DNA of 64,000 nucleotides from Cephalotrichum gorgonifer (GCA_900312665.1 ONZQ02000003.1:1764498-1828497), one strand, 5' to 3'; numbered from the stretch's first letter, positions 33,625 to 46,647 are shown. Program-made: numbers and translations. The notes: generated by a model not told the origin, from the letters alone.

Positions 33625-36600
33625 CGTGACTGTTTGGTCTTTGGATGAGGCTTGGTGAGGTCAGATATCAGGTGAGTGGTGGTGACGTTTGGCGGCTCTG
33701 TAAGCGATCAAGCTGAGCAGGGTGGTATTGAAAGCGTGAGCGTAATGTGTAATCGACTTCGTTTGCGTTTGCGTTGCGTTCGTATAAGTCCGTCAATCCG
33801 GCACTGGCAGCGAAGTGTTTGAATAGCGTTGATTTGCGCGTAAGAGTGGAGAATGAGTGGTCAATATAAGCAAATAGACTTTGCCAACGAAGCCTTGGTC
33901 TTGTAAGTGAGCGTGATGAACTTTGCGATTGATGCGAGAAAGGAAGGATGGTGAAAGGAGTGGCGGAGTAGGGATAAAAACAGCGCGAGAGACGAGAGGC
34001 GGGAGGCAAGCGACATAAGAGGGCCCAAGATTGGATGGGCTGCAATCCTTTCGATCCGCTGGGGCGAAGGAAGATATGGTCGCCACGATTGGGGGGTGAA
34101 GAGGAAGGTAGGATTGAGTTGGGGGGGGGGGCCAAACAGCGCGCCAGATTATTGCGCTTGGCACCACCACCCTGTGCTAATATGACACCCCTCCTCCCGC
34201 GCACACCAGCTGGTCCTTCCCTTCGCTTCGCTTCCCTTCATCGTCGGCCGCCCCTCAGCGGCCACGGCCAAATGGGCAATCGGGGCCAGTGCTCATTCCG
34301 CTTCGAGTATTGCCTGAGACAATCCCTTGGCGCTCTTTGTCCCCCTGCCCGTGGCTCTGGATGGCTCGAGCTCAACCGATGATAGAGCACAGGTAGATTT
34401 GACATTGTCTTTGGGTTTACAATTAGGGATGAAGGTCAGATCCAACCACTGGGTCAGGTACATAGTACACCATCGCACGAAACAGGGGAACGGAAAGAGT
34501 CACAGCGGCCACCGGCGACGAGGACGGAAAGGGTTTAAGTCCATACGCTTGGTTACTATAGCATGTTGCGGTGCGCAGTCGCTTAGATTGCTCCTCGGGA
34601 GAGCTAGTATTACTCTGAAGCAAGACGAGGAGGGACGGGAATCCTAGAAGGCTACAGACCAGCAAGTTTACTCCAGTATCAACTTGACTGTCAGTCTGTT
34701 GCCCTCATCAGAGGCAAGGGCATTTACACCCCCCTGGCATTTTCCCCGATCGACAGGATAATGATATCCACAAATTACGACAGGTATTAGGGTAGGGCGG
34801 CCTGAAGATCCAAGATGAGCCCTGTCTGCCACTCACCCTCAGGAACCTGGGGTCGAAATTCCCGCCCCAAAGCACGCACATCATAAAACACCATCTGATA
34901 CCTTACACAGGTTCGCACCCGTTTGCTCCAATTTCCTGTGGCGTTGGCGCGTGGATATGATTGGCCCCTGTAGGTGCCGACAAATTGCATGCCTGAAATG
35001 AGGTAAAAGGCTACAACAGAGGAACCTTACATCGTCGTATTAATTCCCCTTGAAACATAGGTATTGTCATTGTACAGGTATCACTTAGGTGGGGGGGGGG
35101 TGGGGTGTGCTCATCTTCGCCGTACCTTACCGTTCCTGCGTCGTGTGCCTGGCGCCAGACCCAAGAAGGAAACCGCGAGGGTGGCAACACCCATTCTCTG
35201 GCACCGGCCTGCCCTCAAGTCTAGCACCAGGTAATAGACCTTGCCCGACTTATGTTGTCGTTGGCAAGCGAAATAAGGTGGTGGATCTGAATTTTCACAC
35301 TTGTTGGAGCTAAAATCGGCAGGGTTGCACTTGTATTACCCGCTCCATACCACATGGACACCCGCGACTCGTGCCACGATGGTAGTAGCGGGGCACCATG
35401 GCCGCACACATCCGGCATTCGCATCGGCGTTAGGAGGACAGAAAACTGCAACTGATCATCATGAATGCCCAGGGAGCACTACAGGGAAACAAAATGCCAG
35501 AAACAAAAAGATGAACGGTGTGCGCTCTCTGCCAAACTGATTGATCTTCCACCCCCGCCCCTCGTCACGAACTGCCTAATGGACAATAAGCCGGCCCAAC
35601 AAGGTACCGCAGCCGATCTTGGCGGGTGCGACTAGTTTACCCAAATTGATTATTAGCAACTTCCTGGCTGGGAAGCAGGCCGCGACATCCTTTCGCGGTC
35701 CCATCACCCTGTCAATGTCTACTATTAAAAATAAAAATAAGCGTTCTCTAACTGCGAGCTTATCCTTCCTTCTCGCAAGGATGGCATTACAGCGTGGGCA
35801 GAAACAAAAGTATCCGCGAGAGGGAGGCTTAGCTGTCCTCCAGACTGGCGATGACATTCTCTGTTCTTGGGGGCCAGCCCGACCAGCACCGGTTGGGGGG
35901 AGGGTGGCGAAGCTCGCTTGGGATAGGCGAAGTAAGAGATAAAAAAAAATCTGCGGTATTACCGCGGACCAGTTTTGCCCACGGCAAATCGTTATTTTTT
36001 TCTTCCGTCAGCATTCACTCCCTTCCGATTTCGAAGGGAGTCAGCTTGCCTTGTAAGCTGCTGCTAAAATCAGGTACACGCGCCAACTGGACTAAGAATA
36101 GCGGAGCCGGGTGGTACGAAGGGGTCGAACACACTCCCGCTCTGCTGTAGACCTGGGGGAGTTGGACGGCCAGGCGGGCCAATCCTTCTACCCTTCTTTC
36201 ATTCATCCCTCTCCTGCTATCCCCCAAACTTTCTGTCCGGCCCTAGAAGCCGAGCGGATCTAAGGATTTGATGGGGCCGCAAGCATTGTCCCGCCACGGC
36301 ACGGGTTCCCCTCTTCTCCTCTTGTCGCACACGAACGCACCTCGACCAGTGCTCAAGGGAACCGGGTGCTAGGCGGCACTGGGTGCCCTTCTATCCCCCC
36401 CCTCCCCCGCGTCGTGTACAAGTATTATTGCGGTCATAAGAAGGGACCACGTCGGGCTGTACGTTCCCGGGTCACCACACCCCCATATTCCCACACTCTC
36501 GTCCGGCCTCTGGACAGGAGCTGCGCGTATGCTTCTTCCAGACTTTCCATACCCCGGAGGGGCAGAAGTCACACCGTCGGAGTGGAGTCGTCAAGGCTGT

Positions 36601-37736
36601 CACGCCATGGCTTCAGGATTACGTCGAGGTGCAGCCTCTTGACCGCGCCTTTTCTGTCATGTCTCAAACCAAGCGCGAGTCGTCTCAGACATCTCCTCAC
36701 CAAAGGCTATGTTGTCACCGATGTCTGAGACCCCGGGATATTAACCTGCCAACGGGGGAGTTTCCCCTCGGCCCCGGCTGCATTCCATGGGTCTGCAGCA
36801 CCTTTATGTATGACACCTGTTTGTTTGACCGTGGAATCTCCGTGAAATCTTGCGCTGGTCTCACCCGTGCTGCATACATGGATACGCAAGTACGGCGCGG
36901 GGGCATGACTCGTTTGTTGAACATCGTTAATTGGCTTCAAAGTCACGTACCGAAGACCGACGCGCTGGCCTAACATACAGGCCGCGCTCTCCCTCCTACC
37001 GATGGCGTATACAGGCGCCCTGCGCAGTCGCGACCTTGGAATGAAGGCCCGTGAAGCAGTTTTGTGGGCTGGCTGCTGTAAAACAGGAATGGGGCAGCGA
37101 GTCCCCCGTAGAGCAGGAGTGATAACGAAAGCTAGAATCGGCGTAAGCGAATAGTTCTAGCTGCGCTCTGACTTGCGACGGAGCCAGCTTGGTTTATGCG
37201 CCGTCACTAATATGTCTTGTTGTTCTCGATGTGGAATACCCCCCAGAGCCTCAACCGCGGGGACATGCACGCAAGAAGAGGACAAGAACAAGGTCGTTTC
37301 GTCGAACCTCCGGCTAAACTAAGAATAGAGCATCAGCGGGGATGGAGTCGGTCCAGTCTTTTTTATACCTTTTTACCTTACTTGAAGGTAGGAGGTGCAC
37401 AAGTGGGTGATGCTCTTGAACTGGATGTAAGCTCAATGTTGTGTGCACGGACCATATCCTAACACCACATGCTATGCGTGGGGTCAACCGAAGTCAACAC
37501 TGCATACATCACATCAAACCCTCAACTTCACGACTGTAAACCAACCCCACCACACTGAATTGAACCCTTGTTCAACATATACGGTGAACAACTCGACAGT
37601 AGACCCCAAACCGCGACGCCGCCGGGGACATCCAACGAGGCAACGGCCCCCGGGGCACCAATACCACCCAACGCTAGATTCCGCCCAGCCAAACAAACCC
37701 CGCCAAAGCACGGAACGAAGAGCAACACACACAGCC
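33625..37736. other. Large spacer, no gene recognised
   Basis: About 4.1 kb. The left 600 bp is probably the leader and promoter of the GPI-type gene. G11 lies at 34121-34131 and G10 at 35091-35100. Frames up to 178 codons (33668-34204 minus) show no domain, and 36629-36973 plus also has no recognisable family. The right 300 bp is the SPC19 promoter, which is rich in CCAA/CCACC. Confidence 0.5.
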
Positions 37737-38345
37737 ATGACGTCGCAAAATATCTCCACCTACAACGACTGCGTCACCTCCCTCCGCACGTCCCTCAACT
37801 TCCTCGAGTCCTCCGTCGAGACGCTGGGGAACGGCGTGTCGGACTTCCCCCGGCTCATCACCATCCTCAAGAGCGTCCGCGTACGTCTTCGCAATCCCTC
37901 CCTCCCTCCCCCACTTCTCACGAAGCAATACCGAATCCAAAGTCAACCCAGAAAAGCTAACCAACCCCCACCAAAACAACAGCACTACGAACTCATCCCC
38001 CAGCCAACTCTCGCCGCAGCAGAAACCTCCCTCCGCACCGAGATCGCCCCTCACATATCCCTCCTCCTCGACCGCGCGGACGCCCACCTCGAGCGCCAGG
38101 AGCGTCGCATCGAGACGCTCCGCGCCCGCGCGGAACTACAGCAGGGAAGGCTGGGCGGGGACCACCTGCCCGCCTCCTCCCGGGGGGCGGCCGCGGCGCC
38201 GGGAGGCAGGAGGTTGAACGCCGAGGAGAGGCTGCGAGCCAGGATGGTGAGGCAGAGGCGCGAGGCGTTAAAGTATGGCGTGGAGAGGCTTGAACTGGAG
38301 GTTTTGCAGAAGGAGAGGGAGCTGAGGAAGACGCTGGACACTTGA
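37737..38345 (+). CDS. SPC19: DASH/DAM1 kinetochore complex subunit SPC19 (2 exons)
   Basis: Subunit of the DASH ring that couples kinetochores to spindle microtubules. Exons 37737-37880 and 37983-38345 give 168 residues. Exon 1 encodes TSLRTSLNFLESSVETLGNG and VSDFPRLITILKSVR. The 102-bp intron (gtacgt..aacag, branch GCTAAC) joins in phase 0 to HYELIPQPTLAAAETSLRTE, IAPHISLLLDRADAHLERQE and RRIETLRARAELQQGRL, a block characteristic of Spc19. The remainder is Ala/Gly-rich and then a basic coiled coil (LRARMVRQRREALKYGVERL). The start is the ATG directly before TSQNISTYNDCV; the upstream in-frame ATG (37443) belongs to non-conserved sequence. Confidence 0.94.
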   Translation: MTSQNISTYNDCVTSLRTSLNFLESSVETLGNGVSDFPRLITILKSVRVRLRNPSLPPPLLTKQYRIQSQPRKANQPPPKQQHYELIPQPTLAAAETSLRTEIAPHISLLLDRADAHLERQERRIETLRARAELQQGRLGGDHLPASSRGAAAAPGGRRLNAEERLRARMVRQRREALKYGVERLELEVLQKERELRKTLDT

Positions 38346-39371
38346 GGAGGGGTGATCTCGCGAGGCAAAAGAGGGGGAGGGTTCAAGGATGGGAGATGAA
38401 CGAGATGTCTTCTCACGAGCCGGGGCTGCCGGTTCAGAACGGGAGCCAGGACCACGGATTACATGTTACATTTGGTCTACGAGAGAAATGGAAATGATAC
38501 CCATGCATGCGCTTCACCACGCATATCACGATCCGGTACAACTAATTGCGAGCTTGTAGTCAGTCGTTGTACGGAGAAGAGAAGGAAGCTCTCCAGCACC
38601 TGCTCGTCTCTCACTGGGATGACGTCCATAAACCCCTTCCACTCCTAGGCGAGGACCAAGCCTATATACAAAATCATCCAATAACGGGGAAGAAGACGAA
38701 TGGGTTACTTGCACCGTTACAGATACACAGATGAGGCTCACGCCTTCATCTCAAGGAGTCAAGTAGCCGTACACCGACAAACACTCCCTTGCCCTCGGCT
38801 CCCCCAACCCCCGCCCAAGTATAAAATGCCATAACCAGCGAAGACCAATTGCCAGAAGAATACCCATATTTGCATTTACCAGTAAGTCCGATATACTCCA
38901 GCGGGGGAAAAATAGTAATAAACAGAACTCCCACTACCCTCAGCGCCCTCATTCCATAAACCTGGTATCCTCCCCTCTCAAATAGGAGTCAGGGATGAAC
39001 TCTCTCCTCGTAGCATTGTTCCTTCCTATACCATGAATTCCGGCAAGCCCGCGGAAAATATAAATATAGCTCCCCCCAAATCCAGCGGAAGAAGCCAAAC
39101 GACCCAAAAACAAAATTGACCCGTTGAAACGATTTGGAAGCCGGTCCGGGCGGGACGGCAATCGATCCGGAGATGCGCCCCATCCATTGCCAGTCCCGAT
39201 CGAGAAAAAAAAAGAAGAAAATCAAAACATAGAGAAGTGAAAGGTATAGTGTTTGAAACAAGAATGAGTAGTTGGTTTACAAGGGAAATGGAATGATGTT
39301 AGGGTGGGAAAGAGCGCGGTTGTCAGGTATCGTGAGAAATTGGTATCAACGCTCTTCTCTCGTTTCGTAGC
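38346..39371. other. Convergent spacer
   Basis: 3' flanks of SPC19 and SHO1. Nothing coding or repeated was recognised apart from A-rich stretches. Confidence 0.5.
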
Positions 39372-40672
39372 TCATAACAGGATGAGGTAGTTGCTCGGCG
39401 CAATACCCGTCTCCCCCGTCTCCTTCCGTGCCTGCCACCACCTCCCGCTCACGTCGCTCACCTCCAGGATCTCATGCTTGGAGAAGGAAATCTCGTTCGC
39501 GTCCTCCGGGTTCGCTTCGTAGCTGTAGATGGCCTTGGCGCGGTATGGGTACTCGGTCGGCGGCACAACTTCAGTGTCGGCAGGTGTGCTGGGCTTGGGT
39601 GCCGGGGGCCCATTGTAGGCCGCCGCGCCGCTCGTGGAGCCGTTGAGTGCGGGGAGGGGGGACGGGTTCTCGAACCCGCTCAACTGGGCCGACGTATACA
39701 TCTGAGGCGGCTGCACGGATGTCGAGGTCTCGGGCCTGCCCATGCCGCCGAACTGGCCCACGGGTTGCCTGTTCATAGGGGACTCCTTGGTCATGGCGAA
39801 GGAGTCGAGGTAGGCGCGGGGAACGGCTGAGGGGGCGGAGCCGAAGTAGAAGATCCAGACAATCTGGAATGGGGCAAAATGTGTTAGAGGAGGAAGAAGT
39901 AAGAAAGGGGGTTATCTCTCGGGGAAGAGAAGAATGGGAGGGGGATCCATACCTGAACCATGGACAAGAGGATGAAACCAGCGGCAGCTGCCTGGAAGGA
40001 GCCCCTGCTCGAGTAGATGAGGAAGTTGACCGATGAGGACGAGAGGATGACGCCGGCAGCGAGGTATCCGACGACGGCAACGTGATAGGTCTGAATGGTA
40101 TCGGAGGCGACGACGACGAAGATCCCTATTATGAGGAAGAGCGTGTATACGACCGCCCACCAGGCGAATACTGGAAATTGGAGTGTGGTTTCGACTTGAG
40201 TTTGGCCGACGATGCAGCTAATGAAAGCCATCAACCATGCAAGCTAGAGAGGGGTTAGCGAGGTGCACTCGACAATTCAATTTCTCCTAGCGATTAGACT
40301 GATGTGGTGGTGCGGTATTCCCGGGAAATCAATGCCAGCTCCCGCGACCACCAACAACCGGAGATCCGAACTGGCCATCTGGACGAATGTTCGTGGGAGC
40401 TGTAATCCATTCGGGGATCATGGGATGGAAATGGCGCCTGATGAATACCGACTCGGACCCGAGTTCATCGAGTCTGCAACCGGAAGAGTTGGGGCAGTAT
40501 GGGCAGGAATAATGACGGCGAACATCGAACTTACCATGGAGATGGAAATGGTAGCGAGCGCGAATGGGTCTCCGATTATGTTCCCCATGTTCACCCCCTT
40601 GCGCCCGTACTGGCCCCGTGAATTGTCCATTTTCCTCAGCGATGGAGAGTGCAGAGAACCGTAGGAGGGCAT
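39372..40672 (-). CDS. SHO1: High-osmolarity signalling membrane protein SHO1 (3 exons)
   Basis: Plasma-membrane osmosensor/adaptor of the HOG MAP-kinase pathway. Exons on the minus strand are 40672-40535, 40243-39953 and 39863-39372, giving 306 residues; a second ATG at 40630 would give 292. NIIGDPFALATISISM joins LAWLMAFISCIVG, and SMVQ joins IVWIFYFGSAPSA, both strongly conserved in Sho1. Four membrane helices lie at about 36-58, 74-92, 99-122 and 130-150. A Pro-rich cytoplasmic linker follows. The C-terminal SH3 domain is at about 248-306 (YRAKAIYSYEANPEDANEIS ... GRWWQARKETGETGIAPSNY). The SH3 binds the Pbs2-type MAPKK in yeast. Intron 1 (291 bp) is longer than most here. Confidence 0.95.
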
Positions 40673-41746
40673 AAGGACCGGTCGAGAGTCCTTTTTGTTT
40701 AGGACGAGAGGAAGGATTCGACGGTAGAGAGGAGAGTGGAACGATGAATCAGGGTCGACGGCGGCGGTTCAGGGCGCCCTGCTGTTTTGGTTCGGAGGCT
40801 CAGAGCCAGCCCGGGTCTCGGACGAATTAAATCTGGGTGATGAACGACGATTGATTGACGCCGGTTTCAGGCGGTCGTCGCGCTTCTAAAACACACAAGT
40901 GCTCGAAGGAGGCCGCGACGGAATCGTCGTATTCGAGAAAAAAGAAAGACTAGGTCAAGGGCAATGTTTCTGATTTCCCCTTTATTGCGTACTCGTCGGT
41001 ATCTTTAATTCCTTGTCGTCGAAAGGTAGGCAGGGCGGCCAAGTCGGGTTGTTTTTTTTCTCTTTCGCCGACGGGGGATCTATCGCCTACTCGTACGTAT
41101 TTTTTTGGCCCTGAAGAGACAGCCAGGTTGAGATTTCGTTCGGGATTGCGTCGCGATGGCTGGGTGTTGGAAAGGGGGAAAGAAAAGAAGATGGTGAGAA
41201 AGGAAATGTAGGGTTACGAGGAGGTAAGGGTGAGGATGGGGAGAGAGAAGGTGGTAGTGGTCTTGGAGCGCGGACCTGCGAGAAACGGTGGTTTTGGTTG
41301 CGTGTGCGTCTCGGCAGTCCGGGAACAGCGGCTGCTTGGCCAGCAAGAGCGGCAGCTTTCTTTCTCTCGCTGGTCTTTTGTATTCTCTGGTTCGTTCGCC
41401 GGATAAAACGGTGAGACCAGGTCGATAGGATAGCGTGCGATCGAAGAGAAGGCGGGGGAAAAGGTACTGGTCTTCTAGAGATCAGACGAAAGGAAAGAAT
41501 AGGGTGGGATGGATGAATGGATAAGAAAGAAAGTAGGAGAGGAGAATACTCGGAGTAGGTAGGTGGTGCGGAGTCCGAAGGATGGAATGGATGGATGGAT
41601 ACGTGTGAGCGCTAATACAACTACGAGTATACAACCACCCACAAGTACATACCAAATGAAGCGGGAGGGAGGAGAACGGGTGGGCACGGAAGACTGGTGT
41701 CGTGGTATCGGTGTCTTCGGGACTGCGCCTCGAGTTCGTGGTTCGT

Positions 41747-41763
41747 GGGGGGGGGGGGGGGGG
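41747..41763 (+). repeat. G17 homopolymer tract
   Basis: Seventeen consecutive G in the SHO1 upstream spacer. Confidence 0.9.
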
Positions 41764-42949
41764 TTTAATTCAAAGGGGCCCCAATTCAAAGTGGATGGAT
41801 GGCCGAATGGGGGAAGAATAGATGAGGCGGATTGAGGAGAATAGGTAATACTCGTGTGAGTACAAGTACGAGTACACCCAAATAGCCAGGGTTGGACGGG
41901 TTTGAGTCCAAGGAGGCGCTAGTAAGAGTCAATGGCGCTGGCGTCAAGGGTCAGGTGCAAGTATACAGTAAGCCTTCACTGTGTAGCCAGATGGGTAGGT
42001 TCTGGATTACGATATGAATTCTCAGAACTCAGGCGGGTCATGACAGCCCGTTCGCTGAGACCGGCCAGGGGTAGAAAGGTCGGGACGGATGTCACATTGA
42101 ACATGGAGAGGACAGATGGAGGAGTCTGACCATGCCTTGCCGGCCATTCATTAATACATCTCATGCTTGTACTCATACTCGTAAAAGCCGCAAGATGGAA
42201 CCTACCTTACTCTACTCCACACTAGTAACAGCAAGTACTCCCTCATGCTGGTTGTCGCTGGATGGATTTCGCTCATTCTCCAGAATGAATACGTCTGCTG
42301 GCAAACGGGTTTCTTTTTGTCGACCCCTTCCACGTCTCAGGTCCGAGTTTACCGACCCCTGGACAGGGACGAGAGCGTACTCGTAACGGTATCCGGTTTG
42401 CGAATAAATGCCTATCCATGAACGGCTGATGACGAGATAATGAACGTATTCCAGCCATGTGCTACAGGACTTGTGTTGTTGAAGTCGGGTCGTGGCAGTC
42501 ATCGATGCACGATCCACGATACCTCTCATGGGTTCAGGGGCTCGAGGGCTCCTACGTCCTCGTAAAGCGACGGCCAATAAACTCACGGAATCCGACTCCC
42601 TCTGGACGGAACTGGTCTGGGAATGCTTGGTGGTGACGCATTGGTCTACTCGTAGACCCTCAACCTATGTGCGACCCTCGCGCCGGACTCGCGGGTCCCC
42701 GTTCGGAACTACAGTGTCAGAAAGAGCACTGGGTCCATCCCGTGCCTGGATCGCAACCTTTTTGTGGCACCGGTCGATTCTAGCGCGCATGTCCAACGAT
42801 CTTGGTGACAGACGAAGTGCCTGGAACGAGGGCGAGGGCTCCACAATACCCCCCACTTGAACTTACTTTCTCACCAGGGGCCGTGCTAAAATCTCTTGTG
42901 ACAGGGGTAGTAGTAGTTACTTGTACTTGTGGTGTTTACATGTAGACAT

Positions 42950-42986
42950 GCAAACGCAAACGCAAACGCAAACGCAAACGCAAACG
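42950..42986 (+). repeat. (GCAAAC)6 hexanucleotide repeat
   Basis: Six tandem perfect GCAAAC units plus one partial unit. Confidence 0.92.
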
Positions 42987-43378
42987 ACATTGTCTCCCCT
43001 TCTCGTCTCCTGTTCTCCCCCTAACTAGTACATAACTTTGTAATATTCATAGGAAGTAGGAGTAGGCACTTCCTACCAGGTCATATACGTTCGAGTGCAC
43101 AAGCGCATCAAAAAGAAGAAGAAAACCGGGCCCAAGACCAAAGAGCTGCATGTCGCCTTTTCGTGACTGACTCTCTTGGGAGACCGGCCGCCGTTGGCTT
43201 TGGAGGCGCTAAAAACCAATATATGGCAAGCCACACAACTCACAACAACCTGGGGAGGTCTTCTCGTACTGTCTGGGGGAAGGGCGTCTGCAGATTTGAT
43301 AGGCTAAAGATCTCTAACTTCGAGATCAAATATCAACCCGTCCTGCACGCCAACTTCTTTTTTTCCCACTTCCCCTGC

Positions 43379-44141
43379 ATGGCGGTCCCGCCACGAACTC
43401 GCACATTGAAATCGACTCCCGACCTCTCCAAGCCTCTCGCGCTTTTTTTTTTTTGCTTTCGGCCTATTTCGTCTTTTCATCGGCCTTTCTCTCTCCCCCC
43501 AGCCCTCTCGACCAACCCTCGGCGGATTCCTGCAGAGTTCCGACAGGGCCCCATATGCAGGGGGTGAAAGTTGGGAACCATTCTTCTCGGCAGGGTGGGT
43601 TCGAGCCTTCGAGTGGGGGTAAGGGCTATGGCCCAGGTGTTCCGTAGTTAGCGGAGCAACTGGATGCGGACGCTTGGGACTACTTCCAAGAGAAGGGATA
43701 CCTGCGCCTGTCCCGGAGGCTCACGGACCCGACTCAAAACAGTGTTTCCATAAAAGAAACATCCTAAGACGATTGTTTGTAATAGCCGACGATGGTCTTC
43801 CTGAGGCCAGGCTCTTAGTCTATGACTACTTACGACGCGAGAGGCCGAAGGAAAGCGATGTGTTTCTTTCTATCTTTCCTTCTTCCATATGGCTTCCTTT
43901 TGCGAAAAGTGCTATTTACTTTTTACACTTTTTTCTTCTCTCTCTTTTGCTTCTTTTTATCTTTACCATACATCTGCGTGTCTTACATATCCCAGCTGCG
44001 CGGAGTCAGTTGGAGTCTCGCCTTGACCCCGCTAAAGGCGCTCTGACTTACAAACCCAAGGGCGCCTTGACACTTAGAACAGCATCGAGCCCCGTGCGCC
44101 ACCCACCAACACCACGGACCACACACGTAGTCGAGGTGTGA
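43379..44141 (+). pseudogene. Gene-like but broken or unresolved segment
   Basis: This stretch reads like protein in pieces, but no complete gene can be built. A pyrimidine-rich leader-like sequence contains an ATG (43379) starting MAVPPRTRTLKSTPDLSKPL. From 43555 a frame runs to a TAG at 43645-43647. After that stop the same frame continues as EQLDADAWDYFQEKGYLRLS and RRLTDPTQ. A plausible 44-bp intron (43742-43785, gtgttt..aatag) would join this to DDGLPEARLLVYDYLRRERP KESD. The segment then runs into T-rich sequence. Residue usage is protein-like (Asp, Glu, Leu, aromatic mix), unlike neighbouring spacer. I do not recognise a family. It may be a decayed gene, a gene with very short introns, or coincidence. 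Confidence 0.22.
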
Positions 44142-46647
44142 CCTCACGAGATGGCACGCACCTGGTATTAGTCTTGAGGTGAGAGTAAGTGTTCCATCTG
44201 CTTGTCTCCTTGTGGAGGACAAGTAACCTGAGAGCAAGCTGTCTTGGTATTCGCCACTATACTCCTTCATGTCTATTATCTTCACCATAATGCAAGTACT
44301 GAGCACATGAAGTCTGAGACTATTTGAATTGCTCCCAATCATCGGCATTATTGCTTATTCTCGACGGGTTGCTCAGTATCTCGAGCGGACTACAATTCCG
44401 GTCCATGCGTACTTGCACGGTGCTCGTATACCCGTGTCTACATGTATGCTTGTATGCCGATCGACTTAGACTACAATCAAGAAACAACCGATCCGATCAC
44501 AAACCTTTCAGAGCCAGGAATATATATATTACCATCCTTCCCCGCATCTCTTCCTGCTCCAAGGTCGACCCGCGGTCCATGATGTCACCTCATATAGCAA
44601 GAACAGTGCCGGTCTTGCTGATCCCAGCCAGTTCCCAACCAGCCCACAATGAGTAGCAAGGTGTCCTCGATTTCATCCGCTGTGTGATCTACATCCCATC
44701 GGTAATGCCTTATGAGGTTTTGGAGGGAGGGGGAGACGTCATACCCGGCTTGTGTGTGGGAGCGGGTTTTGATATGTCGAGCTTGGTAATACGTCGAGAA
44801 TAAATCTACATATCCACGTTCATGCGGATATACAAAGGAGGGTTCGAATATATCTCCGACTGGAAGCACGAGGCACTGAGGTAAACTCCTCTACTCGAAG
44901 TCGGGAAGAAACTAGACCTAACACCAGCCAACCGCCTGTGTAAGTGGCCTGGCTACTCAGACCCCGTCCACCCAATTCTACAGCTTCCTTAAGCGCCAGT
45001 TATCAGGGATAGTGTGAGAGGGCGAGAGAATTGTGTCGGGTTGCCCGTTTGTTCCAAGGCTCCTCGCCCATTAGGACAAATACTTCGACGATCGAAAACC
45101 CCCCCCCCTTCTAGATCCTTGCCGATCCCCAGGCGAAAGGGTCGCTCTAGTACAAGTACATCCTGCTCCTGTCAACTGCTTGGTGCGGTTCCTCAACGCC
45201 ATGCCCCACCTCGTCCAACCCTACGCAAGATCTACAAATATGGACGCCAAACGTAATAAGTCCCGAGATACTAACGGTAGTGTCTCCAGATGTATCCACA
45301 GTAGCCGTTGTCGGCCGCGCGTCTAGCGCGGCGCCGGCAGACCTTCCCACGCATGTGAGAGCAGCATGCACGGCCTGCGAGAGTTCACATGGAAAGAATA
45401 GCGAAAACAGAGACCTTTCCTCCCGGTGTATCGTGTAGTTAACTAAGCACCCCAGTCCCTACCAACCACCGTTTGCCCCATACGGAGTGAGTTGGCCGTG
45501 CGTCTAAGACCCCATAGTCAAAGTGTGAGGGCATCTTGAAACACGGAGGTGGAAAGTCCCGGCTGAGCAACCTGTTGATCTTATTTCCTCTTATGGTGCT
45601 CGGCAACCCACACTCAGCCGGCCTAGTTAAACGGAGGCGTAATACAGGCTGTTGCTGCCCTGGAACGAGCGTCAATCCTGGTGAGAGGCTCGTATGGTTG
45701 ATTTGTAAAATGTGGGATGTGTTCTTCTCGTGATCCTGGAAAGATCCCATCGTCCGGCTTGCCCGTTAGAGTGTGTGGGATTCAACGGGAGTAGAAAAGT
45801 AGAGCTGGTATAAGATAGACTACTCGTGGCCTTATTGCCAAGCGCGACATTTGCAACTTCAAGGGTTGTTCTGTGGTGGCCGGGGTGTTGCCACCAGATG
45901 ATACCCCGTGAAGTATCACTTATATTTCGAGTATGGGGTCTGGACGCCCGAGGTTGCATGCCCCTCACCCAGATCTTGCTGCCCCTTCCGCATTGTTTGC
46001 TATTCCGTGCGTACGTCATGTATTACAAGTAATCACATCTTCGAAACCTCCCTGGCTAAGGACATTACACTGTTCACATTAAATATTTACAATGGGGTGT
46101 GTACCTGATTCGCTGTGACGCCGCCATATCCAATGTACGGGCTCGTAAGGGCTCGTACGGCCAGTGCGGCTTGTTATGGGTCCTGCGTGGGCCGGGCCCC
46201 CAGAAACAACGTCCAACCTCGAATCACTTGCCATTCGCCGCGCCCAACAAAGGGCTGGGCTGTATCTCGAACCGGCCACGAGACGTTCCCTGCAACTTGA
46301 GAGTGCATTCGCCGCGGACAGACACCGGCCTCCGTTCCGCGCATCTGCGAGGCTGTTAAGTTTCGGAAAGGACGTGCAGGCTTCGCCAAGGACGCTTCTA
46401 CCCGACTCGCCTAGGGACTCGGCGAGGGTTACTGACGGGCGTCAGATGACCCTGGCTATTGTTGGTGGGCGCTTTATCCGCCTCATGGCAAGGCGTATAT
46501 CCGGATGAACGTGGTAAGACCGAGGACGTAGACCTCGAGCTGATTATACGCCTGGCTCGATTCCACATCCGTGACACATACGCCCAAGACCCGGCGGCGA
46601 GGCTTGAGACGTCCAAAGGCTGAATGGAGAGATGTCTCCCATAGCCC

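Larger units (their letters stand above)
40673..46647. other. Six-kilobase gene-poor block
   Basis: No gene could be assembled with confidence. The left 700 bp is the SHO1 leader/promoter. The block holds a G17 tract (41747-41763), many TACTCG-type hexamers (41848-41875, 42165-42185, 42375-42390), a hexamer repeat at 42950-42986, a C10 run near 45099, and a gene-like but unresolved segment at about 43379-44141 (listed separately). No transposon terminal repeats or transposase motifs were seen, and base composition is not AT-rich as strong RIP would make it. Confidence 0.5.

Noticed and set aside
43600..43625. B-box-like GGGTTCGAGCC suggesting a tRNA 3' half
   Set aside because: The flanking bases do not form a T-stem and no D-arm lies upstream.
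40673..46647. Possible RIP-mutated transposon in the long spacer
   Set aside because: Base composition is balanced, with no TpA enrichment seen by eye, no terminal repeats, and no transposase or reverse-transcriptase motifs.
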